Source of the DNA: Croceibacterium_B sp963811255
GTDB taxonomy: Bacteria; Pseudomonadota; Alphaproteobacteria; Sphingomonadales; Sphingomonadaceae
Direction: 5' to 3'
Assembly (NCBI GenBank): GCA_963811255.1
Contig: CAWEQI010000004.1
Span: 62,001 to 126,000, forward strand
DNA: 64,000 nucleotides
Within the stretch, counting starts at the first letter, position 1. Each line of letters starts with the position of its first letter. The notes beneath the pieces are model-generated. The model did no database searches and was not told the origin of the DNA. It saw only the letters and a list, made by a program, of their open reading frames with translations. Positions 1 to 13,668 of this stretch are shown here, piece by piece. The translations under genes were made by a program, and so were the position numbers.

Positions 1-854
1 CCCGAGAGCTCGACGATGGGTTCGATGCCGTTGTCTTTCAGCGCCTTCCCGGAGCCGATTCCCGAGAGCATCAGCAGCTGCGGGCTGTTGAGCGCGCCCG
101 CGCAGAGGATCACTTCGCCGCGGCAGGCAAGCTGCCGGACGCCGCCCCCAGCCGCGAGTTCAACTCCCGTCGCCCGGCGCCCGTCCAGCAGCACCCGGCG
201 CACGGTGGTGTTGGCGATCACCTCCAGGTTGCCCCGCGATTTAACCGGATCGATGAACGCCCGCACCGAGCTGTCCCGACGCCCGTTCCTGATGGTGCAG
301 TCGGGCATGCCGAAGCCTTCCGGCCGGGCGACGTTGAAATCGGGGCAGTCGGCGAATGCGAGCACTCGCGCGGTTTCGAGGAACACCGGAAACAGCCGCG
401 GATCGGGCTCCATCCGGCTGACGTGCATCTCGCCCTCGCCGCCGTGCACATTGCTCGCGCCGCGCCAGTTGCTTTCAGAGCGCCTGAACAGCGGCAGCAC
501 GTCGTCGTATCCCCAGCCGACCAGCCCGCCGTCGCGCCAGGCGTCGTAGTCTGCCGCCGCGCCGCGGATGTACATGGTGCCATTGATCGAAGATGAGCCG
601 CCGAGCACCTTGCCGCGCGGAATCGGCTGTGTGCGCCCGTCGAGATTCGGATCGGGCGCGCTCTGGTAGCACCAGCCGAAGCGCGGGTCCGCCGCCGCCT
701 GCATCCAGGTGAGTGGCATGTCGATCAGCGGGTGGCGGCATTCGCCGCCCGCTTCGATCAGCGCTACGCGCACCTCCGGATCGGCGCTCAGCCGGTTGGC
801 GAGCACGCAGCCGGCGCTTCCGGCGCCGACAATGATGTAGTCGAACTCTTCCAC
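1..854 (-). CDS. GMC-family FAD oxidoreductase (choline dehydrogenase-like), partial: C-terminus lies outside the window
   Basis: FAD-dependent oxidoreductase of the glucose-methanol-choline family, expected to oxidise an alcohol. Only the first 284 codons are visible. The N-terminus has the dinucleotide-binding motif GAGSAGC about ten residues from the start, followed by the typical GKVLGGSSSINGTMYIRG stretch. The later LNSPQLLMLSGIG stretch is the second GMC signature. The start is a GTG at 854 with a GGAGCGG run upstream; no ATG fits. It diverges from the DUF3237 gene at 929. A half-site of the operator found elsewhere in the window (CCGTTAC, 868-874) lies between them. It is paralogous in type to the complete GMC gene at 55875-57527. 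The family is certain; the substrate is not visible. Confidence 0.93.
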   Translation of the reverse strand, partial: MEEFDYIIVGAGSAGCVLANRLSADPEVRVALIEAGGECRHPLIDMPLTWMQAAADPRFGWCYQSAPDPNLDGRTQPIPRGKVLGGSSSINGTMYIRGAAADYDAWRDGGLVGWGYDDVLPLFRRSESNWRGASNVHGGEGEMHVSRMEPDPRLFPVFLETARVLAFADCPDFNVARPEGFGMPDCTIRNGRRDSSVRAFIDPVKSRGNLEVIANTTVRRVLLDGRRATGVELAAGGGVRQLACRGEVILCAGALNSPQLLMLSGIGSGKALKDNGIEPIVELS

Positions 855-928
855 TCAGCGATCCGCTCCGTTACTCGGATGCTCGGTGCCTAGCGCATCT
901 GCCCGAACGTGGAACAGGGAGGATCGGT

Positions 929-1399
929 TTGGAAGTTCCCGCGCTCGACCTGGCCTTCCGCGTCAGGCTCGATTTCGCAGCCGGCCCGCGCACCCGCTTC
1001 GTGCCGGCCGCCCAATCGTTCACGCGCGGCTTCGTCGGCCTTGCCGGCGGCGAAGTGAGCGGGCCGCGGCTTTCCGGCACGGTGGTGCCGCATTCCGGCG
1101 GCGACTGGCCGCGCATCTGGTCGAGCGGTTTAATCCAGTTCGAGGCGCATTACATGCTCGAGGCGGACGACGGCACGCCGATCTACATCCACAATCGCGG
1201 GATCGCCTGGTCCAGCCCGGATGTGCTGGCGCGCGTTGAAGCGGGAAAAACCGTTTCCGGCAACGACATGTACTGCCGGGTCACGCCGCGCTTCGAAGCT
1301 CCCGAAGGGCCGCACGCGTGGCTAAACCGGACGATTTTCGTCGGCGTAGCCGAGAGACGCGGCGCCTCGACCTTCTTCGATTGCTACGCGGTCACCTGA
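929..1399 (+). CDS. DUF3237 family protein
   Basis: A 156-residue cytosolic protein of the DUF3237 family. No signal peptide or membrane segment is seen. Family features visible are the SGTVVPHSGGDWPRI stretch (near residue 50), EAHYMLEADDGTPIYIHNRG (near 72) and a C-terminal WLNRTIFVGVAERR. The second DUF3237 protein at 54190-54720 carries matching motifs. The start is TTG at 929, supported by AGGGAGG at 917-923; no ATG or GTG fits the motif. The gene runs 3 bases ahead of the SnoaL-like gene at 1403 and diverges from a GMC oxidoreductase. From memory, the Sphingobium SYK-6 decarboxylases PhcF and PhcG belong to this family, so decarboxylation of an aryl-propenoate is a reasonable but unproven idea. 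Confidence 0.88.
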   Translation: MEVPALDLAFRVRLDFAAGPRTRFVPAAQSFTRGFVGLAGGEVSGPRLSGTVVPHSGGDWPRIWSSGLIQFEAHYMLEADDGTPIYIHNRGIAWSSPDVLARVEAGKTVSGNDMYCRVTPRFEAPEGPHAWLNRTIFVGVAERRGASTFFDCYAVT

Positions 1400-1402
1400 G
1401 CA

Positions 1403-1918
1403 ATGCCCGCCGCGCTTTCGCTCGCCGACCAGCTTGCCATCCGGGATGTCGTCTCGCGCTATGCATGGGCGCTCGACACCGGCGACGTCGAGGGCTTCGT
1501 CGCGTGCTTCTGCAGCGAGGGCGTGCTGGTGTGGGACGCGTTCGAAATCCCCGAGCGGTGGCAGGGCCACGCCGCGCTGCGTCACTTCGCGCGCTTCTTC
1601 CGCGACCAGCCGACCTCGGCCGGGCGGCAGCATCATGTCACCAATGTGCTGATCGATCCGGCCGAGGACGGCGCGCGGGGCCGGGCTTACGCGGCCGTCG
1701 CGCTGCGGCAGGGTGACGGACCGCACGCGCTTCACGTGATGGGCTGGTACGAAGACCGCTTCCGCCGCGAAGGCGGCGCGTGGCGCATCGCCGAACGCAT
1801 CATCCGCGACTGGTCAGGTCCGATCCTGTGCAACTTCGCCGGCCAGACGGGCGAGCGGGTCGCCCGGCCAATGCCGCCGCCGCTCGCCGGGCTTGCTTGG
1901 CGCCCGTCAGAAGATTGA
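1403..1918 (+). CDS. SnoaL-like / NTF2-fold protein
   Basis: A 171-residue protein of the NTF2-like (SnoaL_4) superfamily. The diagnostic run is YAWALDTGDVEGFVACF (residues 20-36), a GH about 20 residues further on, and GRQHHVTNVLI near residue 77. The same pattern occurs in the protein at 38698-39195, so the two are paralogues. Members form small cone-shaped domains that act as dehydratases, isomerases or binding proteins; the reaction here cannot be read from sequence. It starts 3 bases after the DUF3237 stop, which implies one operon. The 3' end overlaps the convergent SDR gene by 12 bases. Confidence 0.88.
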   Translation: MPAALSLADQLAIRDVVSRYAWALDTGDVEGFVACFCSEGVLVWDAFEIPERWQGHAALRHFARFFRDQPTSAGRQHHVTNVLIDPAEDGARGRAYAAVALRQGDGPHALHVMGWYEDRFRREGGAWRIAERIIRDWSGPILCNFAGQTGERVARPMPPPLAGLAWRPSED

Positions 1919-2695
1919 GGTCGTCGCGCCGCCGTCGATCACCAGGCTCTGGCCAGTGATGTAATTGGCCTGCTGGCTGCAGAACATCGCCACGAAATCG
2001 CCGACGTCGTCGCAATCGCCGAAGCGGCCCGCCGCTATCCGCCACTCGCGCGAGAACTCGGCCACCTCCTGTTCGTAACTCGTGCTTTTGGCACGAGCCC
2101 GTTCGGTGAACTGCTGTTCGACGAAGGCGCTGTGATGCATCCCCGGCAGCAGGTTGTTGATGACCACGTTGTCCTTCGCCACCACTTTGGAAACGGCGAC
2201 GGTGTAGTTCGCCAGCGCCGCGCGCGTGCTGCCCGAGAGCAGGCGAATCTCGCCCGGATATTTCGCCGCGACCGTGGCGATGTTGACGATCCGGCCCCAC
2301 TGACGTTCGACCATGCCATCGAGCACGCGGCGCATGAATTCGATCGGCGAGAGCAGCGAAATATCGATCGCGCGCCGCCACTCCTCTTCGTCGATCGCGC
2401 GGTAATCAGGCGTCATCGGCGGCGGCGAGCAGGTGCCGACCAGGATATCCGGATCGGGACAGGCAGCGAGGATCCGCTCGCGTCCCTCGGCGGAGGCGTG
2501 ATCGGCGCAGATCGGTGTGACGCTCACCCCGGTCTGATCGGCGATCTCCCGGCACGCCTGCGCCAGCCGCTCCTCGCCGCGAGCCGAGACGAACAGCTCG
2601 ACCCCTTCGCGCGCCAGCGCCAGCGCGGCGCTGCGGCCCATCCCGGCGCTGCCGCCGTTGACGATCGCCTTGCGTCCTTCGATTCCCAGGTTCAT
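1907..2695 (-). CDS. Atypical short-chain dehydrogenase/reductase lacking the YxxxK pair
   Basis: A 262-residue Rossmann-fold SDR. The cofactor motif is GGSAGMGR (residues 14-21) and the C-terminal FCSQQANYITGQSLVIDGG matches classical SDRs. The catalytic region reads RLLSGSTRAALANY, so where Tyr-x3-Lys is expected there is Ser-x3-Arg. This matches the 3-oxoacyl-ACP-reductase-like subgroup that lacks the usual tyrosine. A NAD(P)-dependent role is possible but activity on the usual substrates is doubtful. It converges on the SnoaL-like gene of module 1. The ATG start at 2695 has no obvious alternative. Confidence 0.9.
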   Translation of the reverse strand: MNLGIEGRKAIVNGGSAGMGRSAALALAREGVELFVSARGEERLAQACREIADQTGVSVTPICADHASAEGRERILAACPDPDILVGTCSPPPMTPDYRAIDEEEWRRAIDISLLSPIEFMRRVLDGMVERQWGRIVNIATVAAKYPGEIRLLSGSTRAALANYTVAVSKVVAKDNVVINNLLPGMHHSAFVEQQFTERARAKSTSYEQEVAEFSREWRIAAGRFGDCDDVGDFVAMFCSQQANYITGQSLVIDGGATTSIF

Positions 2696-2850
2696 CCGGT
2701 TTCCTCAATCAAGCCGCTGTGAAGCGAGCTGATCAGAGGCGGTAGCGAATATGCAAGAACGAATTGCAAGAACCGGCGCCCTTCCGCGCCTCCGGCCCTG
2801 CTACTGACGGACTCCGTCTCCGCCGGCGCCGCAGATCGCGTCGAAACACT

Positions 2851-4871
2851 TCAGCGCGCCGCCAGCAGATTCCTTAGCTCGTGCACGTCGATCGGCTTGT
2901 GAATCATCTGCACCTGACCACCGGCCTTGCCGGAGACGTTTTCCTGAGGGTTGCCGGTCATGATCGCGCCGCGGATGCGCGGCCACTTTTCGCCCACCGC
3001 CAGGAGCAGCCGAATGCCGTCCATTCCGGGCATCGAGTAGTCGGTCAGCACGAAGTCCGGTTCTCCATCGCTACGTTCCAGCAGCTCGAGCGCGTGTTCG
3101 GCGTCGGCGGCTTCCGCAACGGTTAGCCCCATGTCGCGCAAGTGCTCGGACAGGATCAGTCGTACGCCAGGATCGTCGTCGACGAGCAGGACCGATCCGA
3201 CAAACGCGGCCGGGCCGTCCTGCGCGGCCTCGGGGCTCGCAGCGGTGGACTCCGCTCGTGTCGCGGGAAGGACCAGGTCGATCTGGGTGCCGTGGCCGGA
3301 TTCGCTGACGATTCGGAATTCGCCGCCCGATTGTTCGACGAAGCCGGCGACCATCGACAGCCCGAGCCCGGTGCCCTTGCCGTCGGCCTTGGTGGTGAAG
3401 AACGGCTCGGTGACCCGCTCCAGCAGCTCCGGGGGGATGCCGATGCCCTGGTCGCGGATGCTCACTCTCAGGTATTCGCCCGCACTGTCGGCCGCGTTGG
3501 CCGCCGTCGGCCGTTCGGCTGGCTCGATCGCGACGGCAATCGTGCCGCCGTCCGGCATCGCGTCGCGGGCGTTGATCAGCAAGTTCACCAGCGCCAGCTC
3601 CAACTGCGCTTCGTCGGCGTAGATCCTCAGGCCCTGGGCGGACACGTGCCAGTCGATCGTCACCATCCCGTCGAGCGCATGCTCGACCAGCCCGGCGACG
3701 CTATCGCGCAACTTGAGGCAATCGACGCAACCGGGCGACAGGTCCTGCTTGCGGGCGAAGGCCATCAGCCGCCGCACCAGCTCGGCGCCCTTTTCTCCGG
3801 CGTTGCGCATGTGGTCGACGATCCGGCGTTCCGCTTCGCCGAGCGCGACGCGCGCTTCGAGCAGGCGCAGCCCGCCAAGCACCGCCGCGAGCAGGTTGTT
3901 GAAGTCGTGCGCCACGCCGCCGGTCAGCTGGCCGAGCGCTTCGGCCTTGCGCGACTGGACAAGCTGCTGTTCCAGCTCGCGCTGCGCGGTGACATCGATC
4001 AGCGTGCCGATCCACATCCCCTCGTCCTCGGCTGAGCGGACGCACTGATCGATGACATGGATCGAGCTGCCGTCGCCACGCGTCCATTTGTAATGTGAGG
4101 TAAGCGCCGAATCTTTACCTTCGGCGACGCGGCGTTCGATTTCCGCCACGTCCGGCGCGTCGATTCGATCGCACCACCGCAACGCGCCCGAGGCGAGCGC
4201 CCCGGCATCGTCGCCGACGATCTTTGCGGTATCGCCGCCGATGAAGCGCCGGTGGAGCCGTCCTTCTTCGTCCAGCCAAGCCTCGTACAGCGCCAGCGGG
4301 AGCGCTTCGAGAATCGCCGCCTGGCGCAGCCGCGCCTGCTGCAGTTCGCGTTCCGAGAGCAGCCGTTCCTGTTCCGCCCGTAGCCGGGCCTCGCGCAATT
4401 CCTGTTCGGCACGTGCCTGCTCCGCGACCTGCTGGCGTAGCTCAAACAGGTCGACGAACACGGCGACTTTCGACTTGAGGATCGCCGGATCGACCGGCTT
4501 GAAGACATAATCGACCGCCCCCATCGCGTAGCCGCGCATCAGGTGCTCGGTCTCCTTGTTGACCGCGGACAGGAAGATGATCGGAATCCGCGCCGTCTGC
4601 GGGCGTTTGCGGATCAGCGAGGCGGTTTCATAGCCGTCCATGTCGGGCATGAACACGTCGAGCAGAATGACGGCAAACTCGTCCTTCAGCAGTTGCCGCA
4701 GCGCCGTGGCGCCGGATGTCGCAGTGACCACTTCGGCAATCGGATCGAGAACTTCCGACAGCGCCAGCAGATTGCGCTCGTCGTCGTCGACCAGCAAAAC
4801 GCGCGGGCGGCGCGCGGTCTCCGGCGCGAAACCGGGCGCCGGCTGACTCGCCATGGCGGCTACCGATCTCG

Positions 4872-4875
<4 letters not shown>
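2851..4875 (-). CDS. Hybrid histidine kinase with N- and C-terminal receiver domains
   Basis: A 674-residue cytoplasmic signalling protein. Order: receiver 1 (about 25-140, phospho-acceptor D73 in LLDVFMPDMDG); a coiled coil rich in Arg and Glu (about 150-190); a PAS-like segment (about 190-300) ending GTLIDVTAQRELEQQL; a HisKA domain with H323 in GGVAHDFNNLLAAVLGGL; HATPase_c (about 430-545) with DQGIGIPPELLERVTEPFFT; and receiver 2 (about 560-670, D612 in LTDYSMPGMDG). The VAHDFNN box is typical of HisKA hybrid kinases that autophosphorylate and act on their own receiver. The ATG start overlaps the stop of the poly-HAMP kinase by 4 bases (ATGA), so translation is coupled and the two probably form a phosphorelay. 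There is no DNA-binding output domain. Confidence 0.93.
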
Positions 4876-10253
<5,378 letters not shown>

Positions 10254-10453
10254 GGACCCTCCCGAGCACGCGGGCGCGTGATCCACGCCCCCTCCTAGCG
10301 ACAAGCTCCGGCGGGGTTTCCGGTTCCCGCCGCGCCTCAAGAAATGTTGAAATTTTCCCCGAAAGGCGGTTGTCAGCGGAGGGCGAAAGCTTCAGGACAA
10401 AGCTCAGCAAGGGACCAGCAGAGGGACCAGGGCGAGGAACCCCCAGCGGCAGA

Positions 10454-10825
10454 ATGGCGGACCAGAGCCAACTCGAATCGTTCATCGGCAACAGCTTCCG
10501 TTCCGTGTGGGCGCTCGAAGTGCTGCAATTCCTCGCCGGCCACAGCGGAGCTTCGTTCTCGGCCGAGGAGCTCATCACCGGGCTGCGGGTGAGCGACGCT
10601 GTCGTCTCGCAAAGCGTCGACAACCTGACGGCAGCCGGGCTGGTCGTAGTCGACAGCGATGGACGGATCGCCTTGCACGAGGCGAACCAAGAGCAAACCC
10701 GCCTTATCCGCGCGGCGATTGATTTCTATCAGAAAAGCCCCGACAAGGTGCGGCGACTGATCGTCGCGCAAGCGGCGCCCGGCGTTACCGCCTTCGCGGA
10801 CGCCTTCAAGCTGCGGAAGGACTGA
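10454..10825 (+). CDS. Winged-helix (MarR-like) transcriptional regulator
   Basis: A 123-residue protein whose central part is a winged helix: FRSVWALEVLQFLAG, then SAEELITGLRVSDAVVSQSV as the recognition helix region, then LTAAGLVVVDSDGRIALHE as the wing. I take ATG 10454 as the start because homology begins there; an upstream in-frame start at 10370 would add 28 low-complexity residues. It diverges from the poly-HAMP kinase (about 200 bases between starts). It sits 2 bases ahead of the first DUF5985 gene, so it is probably the local regulator or output of this sensory locus. Confidence 0.82.
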   Translation: MADQSQLESFIGNSFRSVWALEVLQFLAGHSGASFSAEELITGLRVSDAVVSQSVDNLTAAGLVVVDSDGRIALHEANQEQTRLIRAAIDFYQKSPDKVRRLIVAQAAPGVTAFADAFKLRKD

Positions 10826-10827
10826 GG

Positions 10828-11100
10828 ATGGGCACAGTCTTCCCAACGCTGGTCTATTCGCTTTGCTTCGGGACCAGCGGGCTTTGCGCCTTCCTGCTCG
10901 GCCGCAGCTTCACCCGCGCCCGATCGCGGATGCTGTTCTGGAGTTCGCTGTGCTTCGGGCTGCTCGCCGTGGTCAATCTTATCGTCATCTTCGACCTGCT
11001 GATTTATCCCGACGTCAACCTGCGATCGCTTCGCCTGTGGCTCACTCTCGTCGCGGTGGCGGTGTTGCTGTTCGGTTTCATCTGGGACGAGGATTCCTAG
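10828..11100 (+). CDS. DUF5985 small integral membrane protein 1
   Basis: A 90-residue protein with three predicted membrane segments (about residues 5-25, 33-55 and 66-84) and the conserved GRSFTRARSRMLFWSSLCF loop, typical of DUF5985. It starts 2 bases after the winged-helix gene and is followed 3 bases later by a second member, so the three genes form one operon. Function is unknown. Its position opposite a soluble poly-HAMP kinase suggests that it gives the kinase a membrane input or anchor; that is inference. Confidence 0.85.
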   Translation: MGTVFPTLVYSLCFGTSGLCAFLLGRSFTRARSRMLFWSSLCFGLLAVVNLIVIFDLLIYPDVNLRSLRLWLTLVAVAVLLFGFIWDEDS

Positions 11101-11103
11101 GCC

Positions 11104-11400
11104 ATGCTCAACGATTTCCTCGGCGGCGCCATTGTCATGGGCTTTGCCGTGGCGGCGCTGATGTTTCTCAAGTTCTGGCGCCGCACGCGGGAGGGGCTGT
11201 TCCTCGCCTTCGCGGGTAGCTTCTTCCTGCTCGGCCTGACGCAGGCCCTGCTCAGCCTGGGGGACTTCTACGCCGAAGAGCGCAGTTGGCTGTACCTGCT
11301 CCGCCTGGCGGCGTTCCTGCTGATCCTGGTCGCGCTCGGCTGGCAGAACCGCCGGCGCCCGATTCCGCCGCCGAAAGGCGCCGCCACTGAGGAACGTTGA
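11104..11400 (+). CDS. DUF5985 small integral membrane protein 2
   Basis: A 98-residue protein with three hydrophobic segments (about 7-23, 33-52, 62-80). It keeps the family pattern of a positively charged loop, KFWRRTREGLFLAFAGSFF, between the first two segments. It ends in a short cytoplasmic tail rich in Arg and Pro. It is the last gene of the HTH-DUF5985-DUF5985 operon. The pairing of two related but distinct DUF5985 proteins suggests a heteromeric membrane complex. No enzymatic motif is visible. Confidence 0.84.
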   Translation: MLNDFLGGAIVMGFAVAALMFLKFWRRTREGLFLAFAGSFFLLGLTQALLSLGDFYAEERSWLYLLRLAAFLLILVALGWQNRRRPIPPPKGAATEER

Positions 11401-11448
11401 TTTTGTCCAGACTGTGCTAAGGTGGCCCTCAAGAGAGAGGAGACGGCA

Positions 11449-12669
11449 ATGGCCAGCCTGATCGAAACCGATGCCCCCGCCCGCGAGATTCCTCAGGGAA
11501 CGGCCTATGGCCGGCCCGCGCAGCATCCCGATGCCGCGCTGACCCAGGTCGGCCCGGGCACGCCGATGGGCGAGCTGATGCGCCGCTATTGGCAGCCGGT
11601 GCTCGCGAGCCGCAACGTCACCGACCGGCCGCGCGAAGTGCGCATCCTCGGCGAGGACCTGATCATCTTTCGCGACGGCGAAGGGCGCCCCGGCCTGCTC
11701 TATCCGCGCTGCATGCACCGCGGCACCAGCCTGATCTGGGGCCATGTCGAGCCCGACGGCATCCGCTGCTGCTATCACGGCTGGAAGTTCGCCGTCGACG
11801 GCCAGTGCATCGAGCAGCCGTGCGAGCCCAACCCGCACCTGTGCCGCCCCGAGCACCGCCAGCCGTGGTACCCGGTGCGCGATCATTACGGCATGGTCTG
11901 GGCCTACATGGGCCCGCCCGAGAAGATGCCGCTGCTGCCGCGATTCGACTCGATGGAGCCGCTCGAGGACGGCGAGCAGTACATTGCATTCGACAACTCG
12001 CTCGGCTCGCATGGCGACATCAACGGCCCGGAAGTGGTGCCGTACAGCTGGCTGCACATGAACGACAACGTGATGGACCCGTTTCACGTGCAGGTGCTGC
12101 ACACCACCTTCAGCGGCACGCAGTTCGTCCGCGAGTTCGCGGTGATGCCGACGGTCGAGTTCGAGGAGATCGACGGCGGCGTGATCTACAAGGCGCATCG
12201 CGACCTGGAGGACGGCCGCCACGTCAACCGCGTCTCGACTTGGATGATGCCCAACGTGATGTGCGTGCCCGACGTGGCGATGCGTCCGGGGCGGCCGAAC
12301 GGGATCGGCATTTCGGTCCCGGTGGACAATTCGCATAGCCGCATCCTAATGGCGATGCGCGCGCCAGCCTCACCCGATGGCAAGCGGCCGATGCGCGGCC
12401 TTGAGGCCGAGAAGTTCAAGCCGTGGCACGAGCGCACGATCGAGGAACGGCAGGACCAGCCCGGCGACTACGAAGCCCAAGCCGGCCAGGGCCCGATTTC
12501 GCTGCACAGCGAAGAGCACCTGGTGACCAGCGACAAGGGCATCGCCATGCAACGGCGCGCGTTGCGCCGAGCGATGGATACCGTCGCCGCGGGCGGCGAC
12601 CCGCCGGGTGTGGCGTTCGCCGAGGCGGACGCAACGATCCACCTGCCGTCGGGCAATTACTACAGCTGA
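11449..12669 (+). CDS. Rieske-type aromatic ring-hydroxylating / O-demethylating oxygenase, catalytic subunit
   Basis: A 406-residue oxygenase alpha subunit. The Rieske [2Fe-2S] ligands are in CMHRGTSL (near residue 88) and CCYHGWKF (near residue 107). The mononuclear iron site is NDNVMDPFHVQVLHTTF (near residue 206), giving two histidines and a nearby aspartate. Length and pattern match the phthalate dioxygenase / vanillate O-demethylase branch. ATG 11449 is preferred to an upstream in-frame start because AGAGAGGAG precedes it. No reductase or ferredoxin gene is adjacent, so it must borrow electrons from elsewhere. The likely job is oxidation or demethylation of a monoaromatic acid; the substrate is not visible. 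Confidence 0.93.
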   Translation: MASLIETDAPAREIPQGTAYGRPAQHPDAALTQVGPGTPMGELMRRYWQPVLASRNVTDRPREVRILGEDLIIFRDGEGRPGLLYPRCMHRGTSLIWGHVEPDGIRCCYHGWKFAVDGQCIEQPCEPNPHLCRPEHRQPWYPVRDHYGMVWAYMGPPEKMPLLPRFDSMEPLEDGEQYIAFDNSLGSHGDINGPEVVPYSWLHMNDNVMDPFHVQVLHTTFSGTQFVREFAVMPTVEFEEIDGGVIYKAHRDLEDGRHVNRVSTWMMPNVMCVPDVAMRPGRPNGIGISVPVDNSHSRILMAMRAPASPDGKRPMRGLEAEKFKPWHERTIEERQDQPGDYEAQAGQGPISLHSEEHLVTSDKGIAMQRRALRRAMDTVAAGGDPPGVAFAEADATIHLPSGNYYS

Positions 12670-12685
12670 CGACCCTCGGCCGCGG

Positions 12686-13537
12686 TCAGTCGATCTCGCC
12701 TTCGATCTGGGCGTAGGCAAGTAGCGCAAACAGGCCGGTGCCGCCGATCACGTTGCCGGCGAGCGCCGGCAGGAGGATCGTCGAGAGCCCGGTCCCAAAC
12801 CCGAGATCGCCGTGGATCACCAGCAGAAACACTTCGGCCGAACCGACGATCACGTGCACAAACGCGCCGGCCGCAATCAGCCAGCCAAAGGCGGCAATCG
12901 TCAGGATCTCGAACCCTTTAGAGCTGGGCAGCATCCACACGATCGCGGCGATGTAGAAGCCCGCCGGGATCGCCCGCACGAGCCCCGTCCAGCCCGTCGC
13001 CTCGAGCACGCCGCGCGAGACGTTCAGCATGGCGGTGGTGTTCTCCGGGCTCGTCGTGCCGAGCTTGAGCGCGATGAAGGCAGTGGCGAAAGTCCCGACG
13101 AGGTTGGCAACGAGAACCACCGCCCACAGGCGCGCCGAGCGCCACAGCGCCGCCCATGAGGGCTTCGCCAGCAGGGGCAGCACGACGGTCAGGGTATTCT
13201 CCGTGAAGAGCTGCAGCCGGGCGAGGACGACCAGCACGAAACCCATCGCATAGCCGAGCGGCGCGATCGCTTCGCGCGCCGGGCTGCCGTCGAGGATGCG
13301 GTCGAGCACCGCTTCGGCGAGTACTGAGGTGGACAGCGCCAGCCCGGCGGCAAGCCCGGACCACCACAACGACATCGTCGGGCGCTGGAGTTCTTCCTCG
13401 CCTTCGCGGCGGATCGTCGCGAATGCCGTGATCGCAGTCGGCCGCTGGCGTTTGACGACCTGCTCGCGCTCGGCGTCGGTGAGATGTTCGTCGGCCTCGA
13501 TCTCGCGCTCGGCACTCTCGCGGTCGGCTATGGACAC
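12686..13537 (-). CDS. Formate/nitrite transporter family protein (YfdC-like)
   Basis: An inner-membrane protein of the FNT channel family, about 283 residues. An acidic N-terminus (EIEADEHLTDAEREQVVKR) is followed by a REGEEEL helix and six membrane segments. Recognisable parts are GYAMGFVLVVLARLQLFTEN near the middle and GWLIAAGAFVHVIVGS towards the end. The YfdC-type N-terminal extension sets it apart from FocA and NirC. I prefer GTG 13537, which has GAGGAAA upstream, but an ATG at 13627 in the same frame would add 30 residues. It diverges from cheA. The transported substrate is not known. Confidence 0.87.
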   Translation of the reverse strand: MSIADRESAEREIEADEHLTDAEREQVVKRQRPTAITAFATIRREGEEELQRPTMSLWWSGLAAGLALSTSVLAEAVLDRILDGSPAREAIAPLGYAMGFVLVVLARLQLFTENTLTVVLPLLAKPSWAALWRSARLWAVVLVANLVGTFATAFIALKLGTTSPENTTAMLNVSRGVLEATGWTGLVRAIPAGFYIAAIVWMLPSSKGFEILTIAAFGWLIAAGAFVHVIVGSAEVFLLVIHGDLGFGTGLSTILLPALAGNVIGGTGLFALLAYAQIEGEID

Positions 13538-13668
13538 GTCCGGCGGTTTCCTCGCTGTGGCAGGCCTTGCCGGAACAGGCAACGGACAGACCGGTTCCGC
13601 GCTCCCGCGTAACCGCCTCTTTACCATCTGCGGGCATAACCCTCGCCTAAGGGGGGCTCGAGGCTGCG

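Noticed and set aside
10254..10340. TTG start at 10340 for the poly-HAMP kinase
   Set aside because: No ribosome site upstream; GTG 10253 has GGGAGG at proper spacing.
13572..13598. GGAAC followed by GGTTCC upstream of cheA, considered as an EcfG promoter
   Set aside because: The -10 part reads GGTT rather than CGTT, and the segment is inside the possible N-terminal extension of the transporter gene. Too weak to call.
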